Shown here: positions 20,780 through 34,178 of the stretch, one piece after another
How the letters are laid out: the number at the start of each line of letters is the position of its first letter
Position numbering within the stretch: the stretch's first letter is position 1
Assembly (NCBI GenBank): GCA_030180135.1
Contig: CM058238.1
Span: forward strand, 3,048,461 to 3,112,460
Length of the DNA stretch: 64,000 nucleotides
Origin: Orychophragmus violaceus
Lineage: Eukaryota; Streptophyta; Magnoliopsida; Brassicales; Brassicaceae
Direction of reading: 5' to 3'
Notes under the pieces: generated by a model
The model's input: only the letters and a program-made list of their open reading frames with translations
Database searches by the model: none
Told to the model about the DNA's origin: nothing
Made by a program: the position numbers and the translations under genes

Positions 20780-23700
20780 ATGAACGATCTTCTGAAGGTG
20801 AGGTTTTTGTTTTACCCTTGTAGATTATTAGCTGAGTTTGAAATTGGGTTTGATTATCGAGTGCAGATGCTGATTTCCAAAATTAGGACTTTTATTTTTG
20901 GTTCTCGATTGATTATGATCATGTAAGAAAACTATAATGTCGTCCAGTCCCACCACTTTTAGTTTTCCAGAATGGTTATATCGAAATTCGTATGGTTTGA
21001 CCTTCCTATAATTTCACTTGTGAGCAGAATCTGAATGCTGTCTGAAACTCTTTTATGTGAATATTTAGCTTTTGAAGAAGAAAGTTGACTTGTAATGAGT
21101 CTATCTGATTATTTGGTCTAAATTTAGCCTTCCCATGTGAGACTCGAAGGATATGCTAATCGAGTATTGTGTTTAATTTGTATAGGGTTCGTTTGAGCTT
21201 CCCCGAGGTCAATCTTCTAGAGAAGGGGATGTCGAACTAGGGGAACAAGGAGGAGATCAAGGATTAGAAGATTTCTTCAAAAAGGTGAGCTTCGATTCAG
21301 TAATACTCAAACTAAAGAAACCCTGCTCTAACCTAAGTGTTTCCTCTTTGTCTTCTTAGGTTCAAGAAATTGATAAACAATATGAAAAAGTAAATAAGCT
21401 TCTAAAGAAACTTCAGGTATGTAAGCCAACGCCTTTTTTTTCCTCCTACTTTATGCTATTAGTTATCTGCTTCTAAAGATTTACGATTTTGTGGCTTATC
21501 ATTTGTTCTGTAACATTTTCATTCCAAAACATATGTTCAGTTTTACTGACGAGATTACCATTTGTAAACCCTATAGGCTGCCCATGAGGAGTCCAAGGCT
21601 GTGACCAAAGCTCCTGCCATGAAGGGTAAATTTGTGTATTTTGTACATCTTTTTGTCAAGCATATTACTCTGGAATTAGTATAAGCCAGTGAAAGCTATA
21701 ATGGAAATGTTACAAAGAATTTATTGATAAAAGCACTATGTTTCGATGATTATTAGGCGTTGCTTGCACCTGCAGTTTTAATTTTCTTTTATATGTGGAT
21801 TGAATGAAGTTTAGCTCTTTAGCTTAAGCATGTGTTCCCGTGGAAGTAAGAAGAACAAAGCATTGGATAAATTAATCATGCATATCTGAGAACTCAAGTT
21901 AGATAGTTTATATTTCTTAAAACTCCGAAAAATCTTAAGCAATAAAGGATAGTTCGTAGCTTAGATGAACTTCAAGCAGCTGCAATACTTGGTTTTCATG
22001 AGCTTGAAACTTTAGCGTCAAGGTTGGTGTTAATGGTTTGCCATAACCTTATATATAGTTTCGTGTTTTGTGTGTTGCTTCTTATGTAATGGTCAGCAAT
22101 AAAGAAGAAAATGGAAAAGGACGTTGATGAAGTCGGAAGTATTGCCCGTTTCATAAAGGGGAAACTCGAGGAGCTGGACCGAGAGGTACAAACACTGGCT
22201 TTTTATCTTCTAATTTTAGAGTTGTTGATATTATCGGTTTTTTTATTTATAAATATTCATTCAAATGTTGTAGAACTTGGCAAATAGACAAAAACCTGGA
22301 TGTGCGAAGGGATCTGGCGTGGATCGATCAAGAACAGCAACAACACTGTGAGTAGATAATTTATTTTGACCTCTTTGTTTTTAGAGTAGTGTTCAGCTGT
22401 CTATTCATTCCAATGTAGTAGAACTTGGCATGCAGATTCTGCTAATATTGTCAGTTTTTTTCCGGTTTTATTTCATGAAATCCGTCTTCTTTCTAAGAGT
22501 TTCCAAGGCCATAATTCATCTGGAAAACCTTAATATTAGCCTTTACCTCTCCATCCTCATGTGTCTAGTTCTATCTGTTTAAGACGAAATAATTGGAGCT
22601 AATATGATTTCTGTACCAAATATGGTGCTGTAATTTACTCAGTTTTTTAGTTTTAATGTAAACTTTCTTTGATATGATATTTATGAGCTTTCATTTTGTG
22701 CAACAGTTCGTTAAAGAAGAAGTTTAAAGACAAGATGGCTGAGTTTCAGGTGTGTTAGGAAGAAAAAGATAAAAAATTCAAAATTATATGAAATTGTTGT
22801 TTCCTCAAACTAATGTTGTGACTTGTTCTAGGTTCTAAGAGAGAACATCCAACAGGAGTATCGCGACGTTGTTGATAGGCGTATTTTTACAGGTATGTTC
22901 ATTATTGTTATGTGATTGCTCTATTTATTCCCTTATACTTTTTCATCTCTCTTATTATTTCTGTGTGTGTTTCCTTGCATTAGTAACTGGGCAGCGAGCG
23001 GACGAAGATGTAAGTGAAGTAGACTCTGAATTTTATTATGGTCTCACAAATTTGAATAAAACTCACGCCTTTGCCTTTTCTTGGAATTTTCAGACAATTG
23101 ATGAACTGATTGAAACTGGAAACAGCGAACAGATCTTCCAGAAAGCGATTCAGGAACAAGGAAGAGGACAGGTTTGAGCTTTTCTATTTATTTGATAAAC
23201 ACGTTCTTTTGGACATTTTGACATTAATATTGTGTTTCAATGTATAATAACAATCCAAGATTTTGAACATGACGGCATGACCTCTCCCAGGTAATGGACA
23301 CCTTAGCGGAAATCCAAGAACGTCATGATGCTGTCAGAGACTTGGAAAAGAAACTTCTTGATTTGCAACAAGTATGTTGGATGAACATCTTTGAACTAAA
23401 TTTGATGCTATCTATGAATGAAACTCTGTCTTTGTGTGATACCTCATTGTATAGAGTCATCTGCATAAAGGCATATTTACCAAGGTTCCTTTTTTGCAGA
23501 TTTTCTTGGACATGGCAGTTTTGGTTGATGCACAAGGAGAAATGCTTGACAACATAGAATCTCAGGTGAATTGATATTTCTTTTTCTTCGATTGGATTAA
23601 AAAAATGGATATAAGGAGCATAACCCTTTGTTGGTACACTCATAAAAAGAGTAATAACTTCAGAAAACTATATGTTGACCTTAAGTTGGTACAATCTTCA

Positions 23701-23909
23701 CATGAATGCATTTTAATAAGTTTGTGGGCAATGTATAGGTGTCAAGTGCAGTAGATCACGTGCAATCGGGAAACACGGCTCTTACAAGAGCAAAGAGCTT
23801 ACAGAAGAACTCAAGAAAATGGATGTGTATTGCAATCATCATCCTACTCATTGTTGTTGCAGTGATCGTTGTTGGTGTTCTCAAGCCTTGGAAAAACAAG
23901 AATGCTTGA
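20780..23909 (+). CDS. SYP132: Qa-SNARE syntaxin SYP132
   Basis: This plasma-membrane syntaxin drives fusion of secretory vesicles, including in cytokinesis and defence secretion. Thirteen coding exons run from 20780-20797 (six codons) through 21186-21284, 21360-21416, 21577-21625, 22097-22185, 22274-22347, 22707-22749, 22832-22892, 22984-23009, 23094-23171, 23291-23371, 23500-23565 and 23739-23909. They join in frame to 303 residues, as expected for the family. The order is an N-terminal Habc helical bundle (about 30-155), the Qa SNARE motif (about 200-265) with zero-layer Gln237 in DMAVLVDAQGEM, then one C-terminal membrane anchor (about 275-296, MCIAIIILLIVVAVIVVGV) and a short lysine tail. 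Exon structure and a very conserved sequence make this a firm call. Confidence 0.96.
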
Positions 23910-24100
23910 CGAAACAAAGACTGTAAACAAAAAAAACATCCTTAACTACGGCTTCCATTGAGTGAGTGTTTATGAAATGTGTGTGAAGTTTGTGTTTTAC
24001 CAGGAAAAGAAAAAACAATTTAATTGGATCAAACAGACCAATTACTCTATTACTTGTGCAATTTCATCAAGGAGAGGATCTTGTACTCGGAGGTATACAA

Positions 24101-24525
24101 TAGGTCTGCTCAAAATACCTGGAACCGAAATACCGAACCGAAATAAGTAACCGAACATGAATCCAAACCGACAAAATACTTGTATGGATTCTAAATTCAT
24201 ATATCTGAAAAACCAGAACCAAATCCGAATGTATATCCAAAATATAAGAACTACAACTATAGCATTTAGTATAACAAAATTATCTAAATTTACAATTACA
24301 AACTCAAATATATGTTACTTTTAAGACCAAAATAACTAAAAGTTTTGTTATATTTAATTTTTATTTAAATATAACCAATTTTTGTTTTATGATTTTTCGG
24401 ATATCCAAAACCGAATCGAGTCTAATTGGTACCAAACCAAATCCGAACCAAAATTCTAAAATATCCGAATGGATCTTATATGCTTAGATCCGAACGATCC
24501 AAACCTAACCGAATGCTCATGCCTA
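24101..24525. mobile_element. hAT-type MITE rich in CCGAAC words
   Basis: The 425-bp element has ends TAGGTCTGCTCA and TGCTCATGCCTA (imperfect inverted repeats) and an exact 8-bp duplication GTATACAA at 24093-24100 and 24526-24533. The interior is AT-rich with ACCGAA or CCGAAT words near both ends. It lies between SYP132 and the asparaginase 3' end. Confidence 0.85.
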
Positions 24526-24599
24526 GTATACAAGCAAGAGTTAGAATTTAAAGCAGAAAAGAGAGTGAGTAGACTAAGCCACCCGTCCGTCTAGTGACT

Positions 24600-26526
24600 T
24601 CAACTTTTTGGCCAGATTGCGATCTCACTATAACCATCTTCAGTAGCACAGGCTCTGAACATCCCGGTGGTGTTAAATGGCATTGCAACTTCACCATTGG
24701 CAGAGACAGCAACGAGTCCACATGTTCCTCTGGGTCCGGATTGGTCAACAGCATAAGCTGCTGCCTCGGTTAAAGACAAGCCTTTATATTCCATTAGTGC
24801 AGCCACTTCTCTAGCCACAGTTCCACGGATTATCTCTTCTCCTTTACCTGTGGCTGAGACGGCACAAATGTGGTTAGCGTATGTTCCTGCGCCAATGACC
24901 GGTGTGTCTCCGATTCTGCCAACCATTTTGTTGACATAACCGCCAGTTGATGTGGCTGAAGCTAGATTTCCAGCGCTGTCTACTGCTACACATCCGACAG
25001 TTCCTATTTGACTGTCGCCACAAAGTTCCGGTTCTTTCGGAGTAGGCACTGTGTAATCCAACTGTTCTTGAGAAAAGTAAACTCAGAAGATGCCTCAAGA
25101 AGACAGTGAAGCAAACACAAACCTCAATGAACATATTACCTGGACTCGATTGAATTCTTTGGCCTGTTTTAGCCTTGCAATGTTTTCAGGAGTTATGAAA
25201 TGGCTTGATTCAACCGTCTCAACGCCCTATCAAGACAGAAATTTGAGAGAAACTAACCAATTAGTAGAGTTTAGTAATCAATGAACAATGAAAAGAAAGT
25301 AGAAGATCATTTTGACACTGACATGAGCTCTAGCGAAAGCTTCTGCAGCGTCGAATGCAAGATAGATATGTGGAGTTTTGTCCATGACGAGTCTAGCTAA
25401 AGAGATGGGATTAACGACAGTGGTGAGGCCAGAGACAGCTCCACATCTTTTGGTTTTACCGTCCATTATTGAAGCTTCCATTTCAACAGTGCCTTGTGTA
25501 GTTAAGACAGATCCTTTACCCGCATTGAAGTCTGGGTGGTTCTCAAGTTCACGAACCTTAAACAACAGTAGAAATTTAATCAAGAGAAGATCAAAACAAA
25601 TGGCTTACTGTAAAATTTTAATAGAATGATCTCTGATCAATCATTCAGTCTAAAAAATTTGGGCTTAGGGCATCTCCAACCCACCTCTATATTTGCCTCT
25701 AAACTCTATTTTAGAGGCAAATCTACTCCAACCCACCTCTAAATCTTCCTCTAAAATAGAGATTGCTATTTTTTCCTCTATATATAGAGGAAAAAATAGC
25801 ATTCCTCTATAATAGAGTCAAACTTTTTTGTTTGCACAATTGCCCTTTAACTTTTATATTTTATAATTATAACCTATATTAATATATAAATTTTTTTTTT
25901 AATGATTTGTTAATAATTTTATACATATTTGCAATTTCTTTGTTACTTTTTAAACATATTATAGTTTTATAAAAGTTTTGCAAAATAAAAAATAAATAAA
26001 AAATGGTTTAGTTTGCAACTTTTATAAATAAAATGTGTGATTAGTAAAATAAAAAAAGAATATTGGAGAGAATATTCTTTTTAGAATAAAATATAGAGGA
26101 ATACATTGGAGCAAAATCCACCTCTATTATAGAGTTCCTCTATTTTAGAGGCAAATATAGCAAAATACATTGGAGATGGTCTTACTGGAATGATCACTAG
26201 GTTTTTAGAAACCAATTATAGCTTTCACTGTCCTGGTGTCTCTAACAATGATTCAAAAACTAAAATTGTTGAATTTCGTCTCAGTTTCCTCATCGATTGT
26301 TACAAACTAAATGATGAAATGAATCAAAAAAACGATCCGATGGAAAGAGATTGAGGCGTACGACGAGTTCGGTTACGTCCAATGGATGTTTGCCGGATCT
26401 AAGGGCCGAAACGCCGAGATCGAGGCAGTGACGGAGGGCGGTCTCGCGAGGGATACGTCGCTCGTCCGGGAGGTCGATCGGAATGTCTCCAGCGCCGCCG
26501 TGTAGCGCTATCGCCCACCCCACCAT
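24600..26526 (-). CDS. ASPGA1: Plant-type L-asparaginase, K-independent form
   Basis: This N-terminal-nucleophile hydrolase splits asparagine to aspartate and ammonia and also isoaspartyl dipeptides. Exons 26526-26362, 25556-25323, 25226-25140 and 25061-24600 join to 315 residues, the standard length. The autoproteolysis site is Gly182-Thr183 in DSQIGTVGCVAVD; Thr183 becomes the nucleophile of the beta chain. HGGAG near the N-terminus and GRIGDTPVIGAGTYA with TSTGG in the beta chain are family signatures. Intron 1 (805 bp) carries a 514-bp MITE. The start MVGWAIALHGGAGDIP matches the family N-terminus. Synteny places it as At5g08100; a potassium-independent type is inferred from that. Confidence 0.95.
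25668..26181. mobile_element. PIF/Harbinger-type MITE in asparaginase intron 1
   Basis: The 514-bp element starts GGGCATCTCCAACCCACC and ends ACATTGGAGATGGTC, flanked by TTA at 25665-25667 and 26182-26184. It contains repeated inverted words such as CCTCTATATATAGAGG. It makes up most of the intron and leaves the splice sites untouched. Its relative lies at 16615-17133. Confidence 0.9.
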
Positions 26527-26701
26527 CGCTCACCGGAGAAGTAATAAAATACACACTCTCACCCTCCCAAACTCTTAAAAAGCCTTTAGTTTACTCGCCA
26601 CATCCAAATAGTAGCCATAATCATTTTTTATCTTCTTTTATCTTTCTAGTTTTTTTTTCAGTGGTCACTAGAATGTTACTGGATGAAAATAAAATGGAAG
26701 A

Positions 26702-27952
26702 GGACCAATCAAAGAGATCCTCTCTCCTCTTCGAGGCGGCGTCCCCCAACGAGTGAAACAGAAGTGAAGTTTCCAATCGGCATCGACGTTTACTCTCCGG
26801 TGGCCGGTTCTTTTCGCCGGCGCGGGGAGTGGTTGTGTAGTTAGTTGTCTTTGTTGCGGCGATCCTGCCTCTGCTCCTTTCCTCCATCCTTTAGCTTAGC
26901 GTCTCCGTCTTCGTCCGTTTGCTTTTCGGTGGGTGGTGGCTCGCCGGTCGTTCGGTGAGTGGGTCTCGTCTTCTGGACGGCTTTCTACCGCGGCGCGTAT
27001 GGATGGCTCTCTCTTGCGGCGGTTCTAGATGGAGAGGTGTGGTGCTTTACCGGTGTGCAATCGTGTGCCTATGTTGGTGATTCCGGTGGTCGGTTCTGAC
27101 TCGGCGTGTTCCGGTGCTCGGATCCGGTTGTCCCGTTGCTGGTTAGGGTCGTGGCTCTTTTTGTTGCCGGGTATGGCTCGATGTTGGTTGGTTTGGTTTG
27201 CAGGATCGGTTTTAGTTGGTTTTAGGTGGGTATTTTGTGGTTTTTAAGTTGGGTTCAATCTTCCACGGTTATAGGATGGGTGTGCCTTTCTTCCGGTAGA
27301 TTGTGTTTTAGGTTGTGAATTTTAGTATCCCTTTGTTCTAGATCTTCGGTGGTGTTATTTGGTCGATGGGAAGGTGGGCTTAAGCAGAGTATAGGGCTTT
27401 GGGTTAAGTCTTCGATTAGGTTATCCCGTTAGTCGTTTGAATCTACATTTTTTGTTTCCTTTCTGCCGCATTTGCATAAATAATTAGTCTGGTCCGCTAG
27501 TCGTTTCGTTTATCGATTCTAGTAAGGCTAACCTCATGTGGGGATGCATAGTTTTCGGTTTAGACTGGTTAGGATTAAGATTAGGTGGGTTGGAATTAGA
27601 TTCGCGTCTCGTTCTATTTGTGTCTTCTAGTCGGAGTTATAAGGTTTAGAGTTTTGCGGTTTGCCGTTGCCCGTTTCTTTGTCTAAGGAGTTGTAGTTTT
27701 CCGCTTCTATCTCTCTTATTCGCCTTTCTTTTTTCTTGATAGTTATCTCTGTTTGTATCGTTTCAAAGTGGATTTAGTGCCCGATGGTGGGTTTTGGTGC
27801 CCGTGTGTGGGCTCTAGGCTGCGGAAGGAGTTTGTTCCTTGCCGCCCTTGCTGCCCGGTTTTGTTTCGGGTTTCGTTTGCGTTGGTTGGTTGTAGTGGTT
27901 GTAACAGTGCTCGACTCCTTTTGAATATAATCCATCAGATGGAAAAAAAAAA
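26702..27952 (+). mobile_element. Poly(A)-tailed non-coding retroposon
   Basis: The 1.25-kb segment is much richer in G+C and in GGTT/TTCGG words than its surroundings. It ends in an A run at about 27943-27952. ATGGAAGA stands on both sides (26694-26701 and 27953-27960), a target duplication typical of LINE-machinery insertion. No ORF has a reverse transcriptase or other known domain. It may be a Sadhu-like or other non-autonomous retroposon; the family name is a guess. It separates the asparaginase promoter from the HRQ1 3' end. Confidence 0.75.
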
Positions 27953-28171
27953 ATGGAAGAATTACAGTTTTTTGTATTTAAAAATCACGAAAACTTTTGC
28001 TTTCGTTTTTTTCTGGAATTAGCAGCTTCTCGATCAAATCAATTTAACCTAAAGTGAAAAGAAGGGAAAAAGCTACTAGGAGTGAGAATAATAAAAGAAT
28101 CAGCTACTGTAAACTCAAGTCCGGCAAAAACATCAGCAGCTTTTTGAGACGTCTCTATGTGCTATTGTGCT

Positions 28172-31100
28172 TCAAGTTTCATCTTGAAAATATATTCTTT
28201 CCGACTCCAAAACGCCCTAAAAATCATCATATTAAATACATGATCAGTTCTCTCTATGTATAAAACAAAAAATAACAATCTGGTAAATCATATATGTATG
28301 TGAGAAAGAAACCAAATACTAGTATTTTGTTTTTTACCTCAATGATCGTGATGGCTGCATCCTTATGTATGAGCTCATTGTGGCAAGCAAAATTCTGAAT
28401 GCAACTAGGGCAACCACTTTCACCTGAGCAGCAGCAAGACTTTAAAAGATCAAGCGAAGCTTTTAGAAGCTCTGTGAAGAAAGGACGAATCTGCCAACAA
28501 ACAAAATATTATCAAAATTCAATAAACAGAAAACTTGATACACTACTTTTCAATATGTGAGTTTCCTTTCCTTTCATTTACCTGGGCGGCTATGCCGGTT
28601 CCTCCAGGATGACGGTCATACAGTAATATTCTTTCTGGAAAATAGCCTTCTTCACTCGGATTTGCACACTCCGGAGCTAAGTCTGAATAGTTGCAACGCA
28701 CGTACCTACCGAGAAAAGCACCAGCACAAGAAGAAACCCAAAAAATCGAGAGTCATAATCTGCAATGTTGAGGAGAAAACAAAAAACAAAAACAGTAGTG
28801 CGTACAGTGGGACAACATGGAGAAGAGCGTGACAAGCAGCGTGTAAACCAGAACGAAATTTATCCTTGTCCACTGCAGATTTTACTGACTGAGGGACTTG
28901 AATCCAAACAGCCTATTACAGCGGAAACAGATAAGTATAAGTGAGGGTGTGTACAAGTGCCCAATCCTGCTTAACCGATTTCATAAACCGTAAAAACCGG
29001 ACTGGGAACCCTTTTTGTGTGTGTGTGAGGCTGTAGATTAAAAAGAAACCTGTGATTGGTAAGAGTAACTTGGGAGTGAGAGATCAACAACATCAAATGC
29101 TGTATTGGTTTTTTTCCGGATACGGTAAAATCCAAACCACTTTGTTGTTACTCTACATGTATGAGCTTGTGCTGTTGTCTTATCAACTTGACTCTTTGAA
29201 GCCTTGAATGCGTAAGCCTGAAACATGAACACGGTAATGAAGTAAAAAACTATCACACAAGAGAACCACAAGTTAGGACAAGCCAAAATACTTACAGTTT
29301 CGCCACCAGTTACATGGATACTAGTGTTATCCCGAGGCCGGGTGTAGTAATCCACGTTTGCTAATTTACACAAAGCGATCTTTTCTTTTGTATCCAAAGT
29401 CTCGACAAGAAAAGTCCTTCCTTGGTTCATGTATATAGCTCCTTCATAGACCTGGAAAAAGGCTTTGCTTTCCTCGATTTCTTCGAGGACATTGTTACTT
29501 CTTTTTTCCACTACTCTGTATCTTTCTGTCTCTATGGCCCGGATAGAGACTCTCTGTGTAGGCTTTTTCTGAGAAAACATTGTCCAGCAAAAGGTTTTCA
29601 GAGCAAGAAAAACTAGGTTTCGAATAGTAAATTTCAATATAACGATGGATACCTCTCGACCAATATAGTTCCATGTTCTAGCAGAAGAATCACGGGACGG
29701 ATCAAAACTTAAGAATCCTTTGTTCTTGAGCATTTCAACAGTGTTGCTTAGGCCAGAACCAAAGTGTTTTCCGTCGTACTGCAAACTCAATGGGTGCTCA
29801 AGAGCAGCACAAGCCAAATGCTGCGCAAGGACCTGCAAGAAGCAAAGTAGAAAAGCACGTCGGTTCTGACAGTCCGCACAGGAATCTAAAAAGATTAGAA
29901 TTAAAGATCACAGATTACTAACCTGTTCATTTTGAGAATCAAGATGGCAACACTCAATTGGGCCACGGAAGAGCTTGTTCGGAAATTTCATGAAGTATTG
30001 GTCAAGGGGACCTTCAAAGGCAACATAGACGGCAAGAGAGGGCCTTTCTCGTCTTCCAGACCGACCCGCTTGCTGCCAAAGACTGAAAACCCATAAGAGA
30101 TCAGTCATTGTCACCTGCAGCTTATAGAATTACAGCTTTTAGAGGGAAAAAAAGAAGAGCCAAGCAGACTGATTTACCTGGCAATACTACCGGGAAAACC
30201 TAAATGCAAAGTTACGTCTATGTGACCGACATCAATCCCCAACTCAAGTGCGTTTGTAGCAGCAATACCACAAAGCTTTCCACCAAATAAGCCACTCTCT
30301 ATTTTCCTCCGATCCTGCAAAATATCAACTTCTTGATCGAGTAAAAACAATCCATCTAGAACAACACTTAAGTTCACAAGAAAGAGATTTACCTCAGCAA
30401 TGTAACCTCCACGATATGAGGATATGGCTTCAACCAGGTGAGGAGCAGTCTTGGCGAGAATTTCACGCCTACAGCATATATTGCAGATCTTAACTTCCAT
30501 CAACTTTATTATAGTCAAAGAATCAAAGCCTAGAGTGGGAACGTACGTAAAACACAGAACAAGTTCGCACAATTTGCGAGATCGACAGAAAGCAATGCAG
30601 CGTAGGCCATGCTGAACCATCTCTGCGAAAAGGTGTGAAACTTCAGAAAGTGGGCTGAGAAGAAATGAAGTAATATCTGATGTTAGCTACAGATCGATGA
30701 CCATAAATTATGATTTCTTGTAAGAACGGCAAATGAATAGAATACCTTGATGATTTATCTTCATCATCTCCATTACTACTCATGACTTTCGAGCTTTCTT
30801 CTGATTTCTGTGACACAACAGATACAAGAAATAAGGCGTAAAAAAATTTTCAGAATAGGTTCAAGAATTCTGAACCATACACTTCTGGGGAAGATTGTCG
30901 GATTCCAGAGGACAAAAAGCTTTTTCGAGGAAGGACTTCCATCTTTTTCTATCAGCTCGAGCTCAGATAGGTTTGCAAGCTCCTGCACCATCAGCAAGCC
31001 ATGCTTTGATCCCATAGCATGGATTTGACAAGAGGATATTATATCTAGATAATCAGAAATGTTCGCCTACCATGCAATGTTCTCGAGGATTAGCGGAAGT

Positions 31101-34100
31101 TGCAGTACAAAATATGAATGAGGGATCGGCGCCATATACTGGACATTAAGATATGCTTGGTCAGTTAAAAGTCTACATGTACAAAATTTGTAATGAAGAC
31201 TATTGTTTAGACCATGTGATCAGTATTCTCACCATGAGAGCACAGGCGGCGTAGTCTTCTCAATATAAGGGCTGTGTGGCAGCCAAATGCTCCCTTGTAA
31301 GTATGGGCTTCATCGATTACAACGTACCTAAAATATTTCAACGTAGACTTGAATGACATCATGGATTATATAATAAGCAGGCCTTGCTACTCTCTAAACA
31401 AACCATTTCTTGCAAAGATTCTAATAAAGTAAGCCAAAATCTTAAAACGAGAGGAGGATTTTATTTCTTTTGACATTTTTTAGGAACTTGAATTTGCTTT
31501 ATAGAAGGATGTGAGTTACCTGAGGTTTGATAAAATCCGTCTGAATTGCCTATGGAGAGGCAAGATTGACATATGTAACATATCAGGATTTGTGATCAGC
31601 TACATTCATATATTTCAATAACTCTAGTTAGTGAAATCTGTATCTGGGAATTCAGATTAGACTGGATTAATGAATCACTATTCTGTTGGGAAAAGAAAGG
31701 CAGCACGAAATTACCAGTCTACCGTTATTCCTCAGCCTTGTTCTATCTTTATGAGGAGTATCCCCATCATACACCCCCATATGTATGCTAGCTTCATATC
31801 CTTTTATTAAGTCAGACAACGCTCTAAATTGATCCTGAGCTAAGGCCTACACAAACAAAAAAGTGAGTCACTTTTTATTCTAGAAATATCTAAAACTATT
31901 GAATTTTAAAACAGAAATACTTTTAGAAAAGAGACAAGCTGAGTAACCTTGGTTGGAAATAAGTACAAGGCACAAGCATCTGTATCTTTGGTTAATTCCT
32001 CAAAGACTGGCACGTTATAGCAAAGAGATTTTCCACTGGAAGTCATAGTTGCAACCACAACATTCTTCCCAGACAAGGCTGCTGAAATCGATTCAGCCTG
32101 ATAAAAAAAGGGGAAAAGGTTCCAGCCAAAATGAAATCCATCGACTAAGACATACATTACAAGATAAGGTACCTGATGGCTGTATAATGAATTGATTCCA
32201 ATCCGTCTCAAGGCAGACTTCGTGATTTCTGAGAGCTCTTCTGGTATTTCGACGTAGGCAGCTTTTCTAGCATTGATATCTTCAACGTGAACTATCTGCA
32301 ACAGAAAAAATGAAAATGAAAAACAAAGTAAAGCTTCATACAAAGCACTTTTACTAAACGGATGGAGATTTACTCACAAACCAGACCTAATTATTCGAGG
32401 AAGAACAGAGTAAGAGAGTGAGAGGGAGAAACTAAACTACCTGTCCTTTAGTTCCAAAACCATTCCTGAGATGTTCAACCATCTCCAATGGTAGCAATGA
32501 ATTTGTGTCCTGTTAATTGAATGAATATAATAAAAAACTATACAACAAGTCTACCAATAAACAATCAGTCAGAATAATTACAGTGTTAATATTGGAGCAG
32601 ACTCTTACATGACACGAAGTCCGGGATGAATGAGAGCCAGATGGAGGAAAACTGTCTTTTCCACCCTGTCTGTCTTCGTTTACACCAACACATTTACCCT
32701 CCCTGGCGAGGATAAGCATGTCCTCCAAGGAAACAGTTGCTCCCCTCTTACATCGATTTTTTAACTGAAATGCAAATTACTTTAGAAATCCAACAATGCA
32801 AAATTTATGCTAAGAAATGGAACAATGCTAGTACATGGAAAGAAAAGGTTGAGTAATAAACATACCAGTAGCGATTTGATGGACTCCCACAATGCAGCCT
32901 TAAAAGAAGTCTCCCGCTTTTTCATAGAACTAAAGATCTTTGAGAGTGGAGTTTTCTTCAGACCTATATAACCATGATTTGAAACAAACGCTAGTAGAAC
33001 TTAGTCTTAAAAGATAACTCCCAATAGCTAGCTCGGATAAAGAAAGTAAGCGTTTTTTATCTGAAAAATGGCACCTGGTTTTTCATATTTTTCACCTCCA
33101 TCTGTCTCCAGAAAATCAGCTACAACTATAGCATTCTCATAGTTAGCAGCCTCAAAGTCATCAGTGACAACCTTAACTACCTACAACAACCACTGTGGTT
33201 ACATACAAAAAAAAAGTCACTGAATAAGTAAGAGTATCTAGACATATCGAGAAATCACCTTGGGGCATAAAATTGAAAGATTCTTAACATCTTCTATACC
33301 GACACGAACTCCAGACGTTGCTAACCGGGCAAGCGATTCCTCCAACCGAGTAAAGTGTAATTTTTCTCCAAGTGATTCAATAAGAGATGAAAAGAGGTTC
33401 AAAAACGTGAATGTCTCCATTAACAACTTCAACCAATCTGGACAACAACATGAATAGCTACTTGTTTCCCTTGACATCAAGCACTTTCCAAAACCTGGAG
33501 ATGTCAAGCAATTCCTAGACTTTAAAACCTCAGCAAGCTTTTCTGTGTTCTGACCCTTGAATTCATCTTTACAATCAGATTCCAAAACACCCTTTAAGAA
33601 TTCAACTGGACACGTCTCTTGATCCCGTTTTCGTTTCACCCCAACAGAATTATTCTCAGCTCTTTCAGCGTTTTCGGCTCTGAAGGTTGAAGATTTTTGA
33701 ATCATTGCAGAATAGGCGGAGTTTGAGAAGCTTGAACTCAGTGAAGGCTTAGATAAATCAGGTTTGGGGGTTTGTGGACGTTCCTTCTTCACAAAAGGAA
33801 CCAAAACCAAGAATTCACCCCCATTAATGGCAGTAGTAGCCACTCTACTGTTCAAACTCAATTTCGCACCCTAAAAAAATATATTCATGGTAAGAATACC
33901 GCACACATACTCGCACACAATTCGTCCCGAGTATGGCTAATTTAAGCAAGGTTACTTGAAATCAGTGACGAAGAATAACGAGCGTAGAGCATAAGCATTA
34001 CCTGGAAGAACAGATTGAAATTGGGAGACGAAGAAGCGGGAGCGAAAGAGGATTTTAGGGCAACCTTGAGGTCATGAACCGTCCCGTCCGAGGAAACCTG

Positions 34101-34178
34101 AACAATCGTCGATTCACCGGAAAGTGTACGGACGCATATCGCAACACTGTTTCCGCCGCATACACTTTCCTCCGCCAT
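28172..34178 (-). CDS. HRQ1: RecQ4-like DNA helicase HRQ1
   Basis: This superfamily 2 DNA helicase is related to yeast Hrq1 and human RECQ4 and is implicated in DNA crosslink repair. I can trace 25 coding exons that all join in frame to about 1186 residues. The first is 34178-34002, the large second 33870-33259, and the last 28216-28172. The order is a ubiquitin-like N-terminus (about 10-80), a variable region, motif I SSGKS with Lys470, DEAH box Asp573-His576 (VVIDEAHTYKG), motif III CTATSANP, helicase C-terminal domain with NALELGIDVGHID and the arginine-finger motif QQAGRSGRR, and a C-terminal zinc-binding (MZB/DUF1998) region with SGESGCPSC. The start M-A-E-E-S is preferred over an upstream in-frame ATG at 34232. 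The final exon encodes only 14 residues and was found by splice-site reading. HRQ1 equals At5g08110 from memory. Confidence 0.92.

Noticed and set aside
27029..28022. ORFs of 72 and 89 residues
   Set aside because: They lie in the G+C-rich retroposon; no family features, and the composition alone favours open frames.
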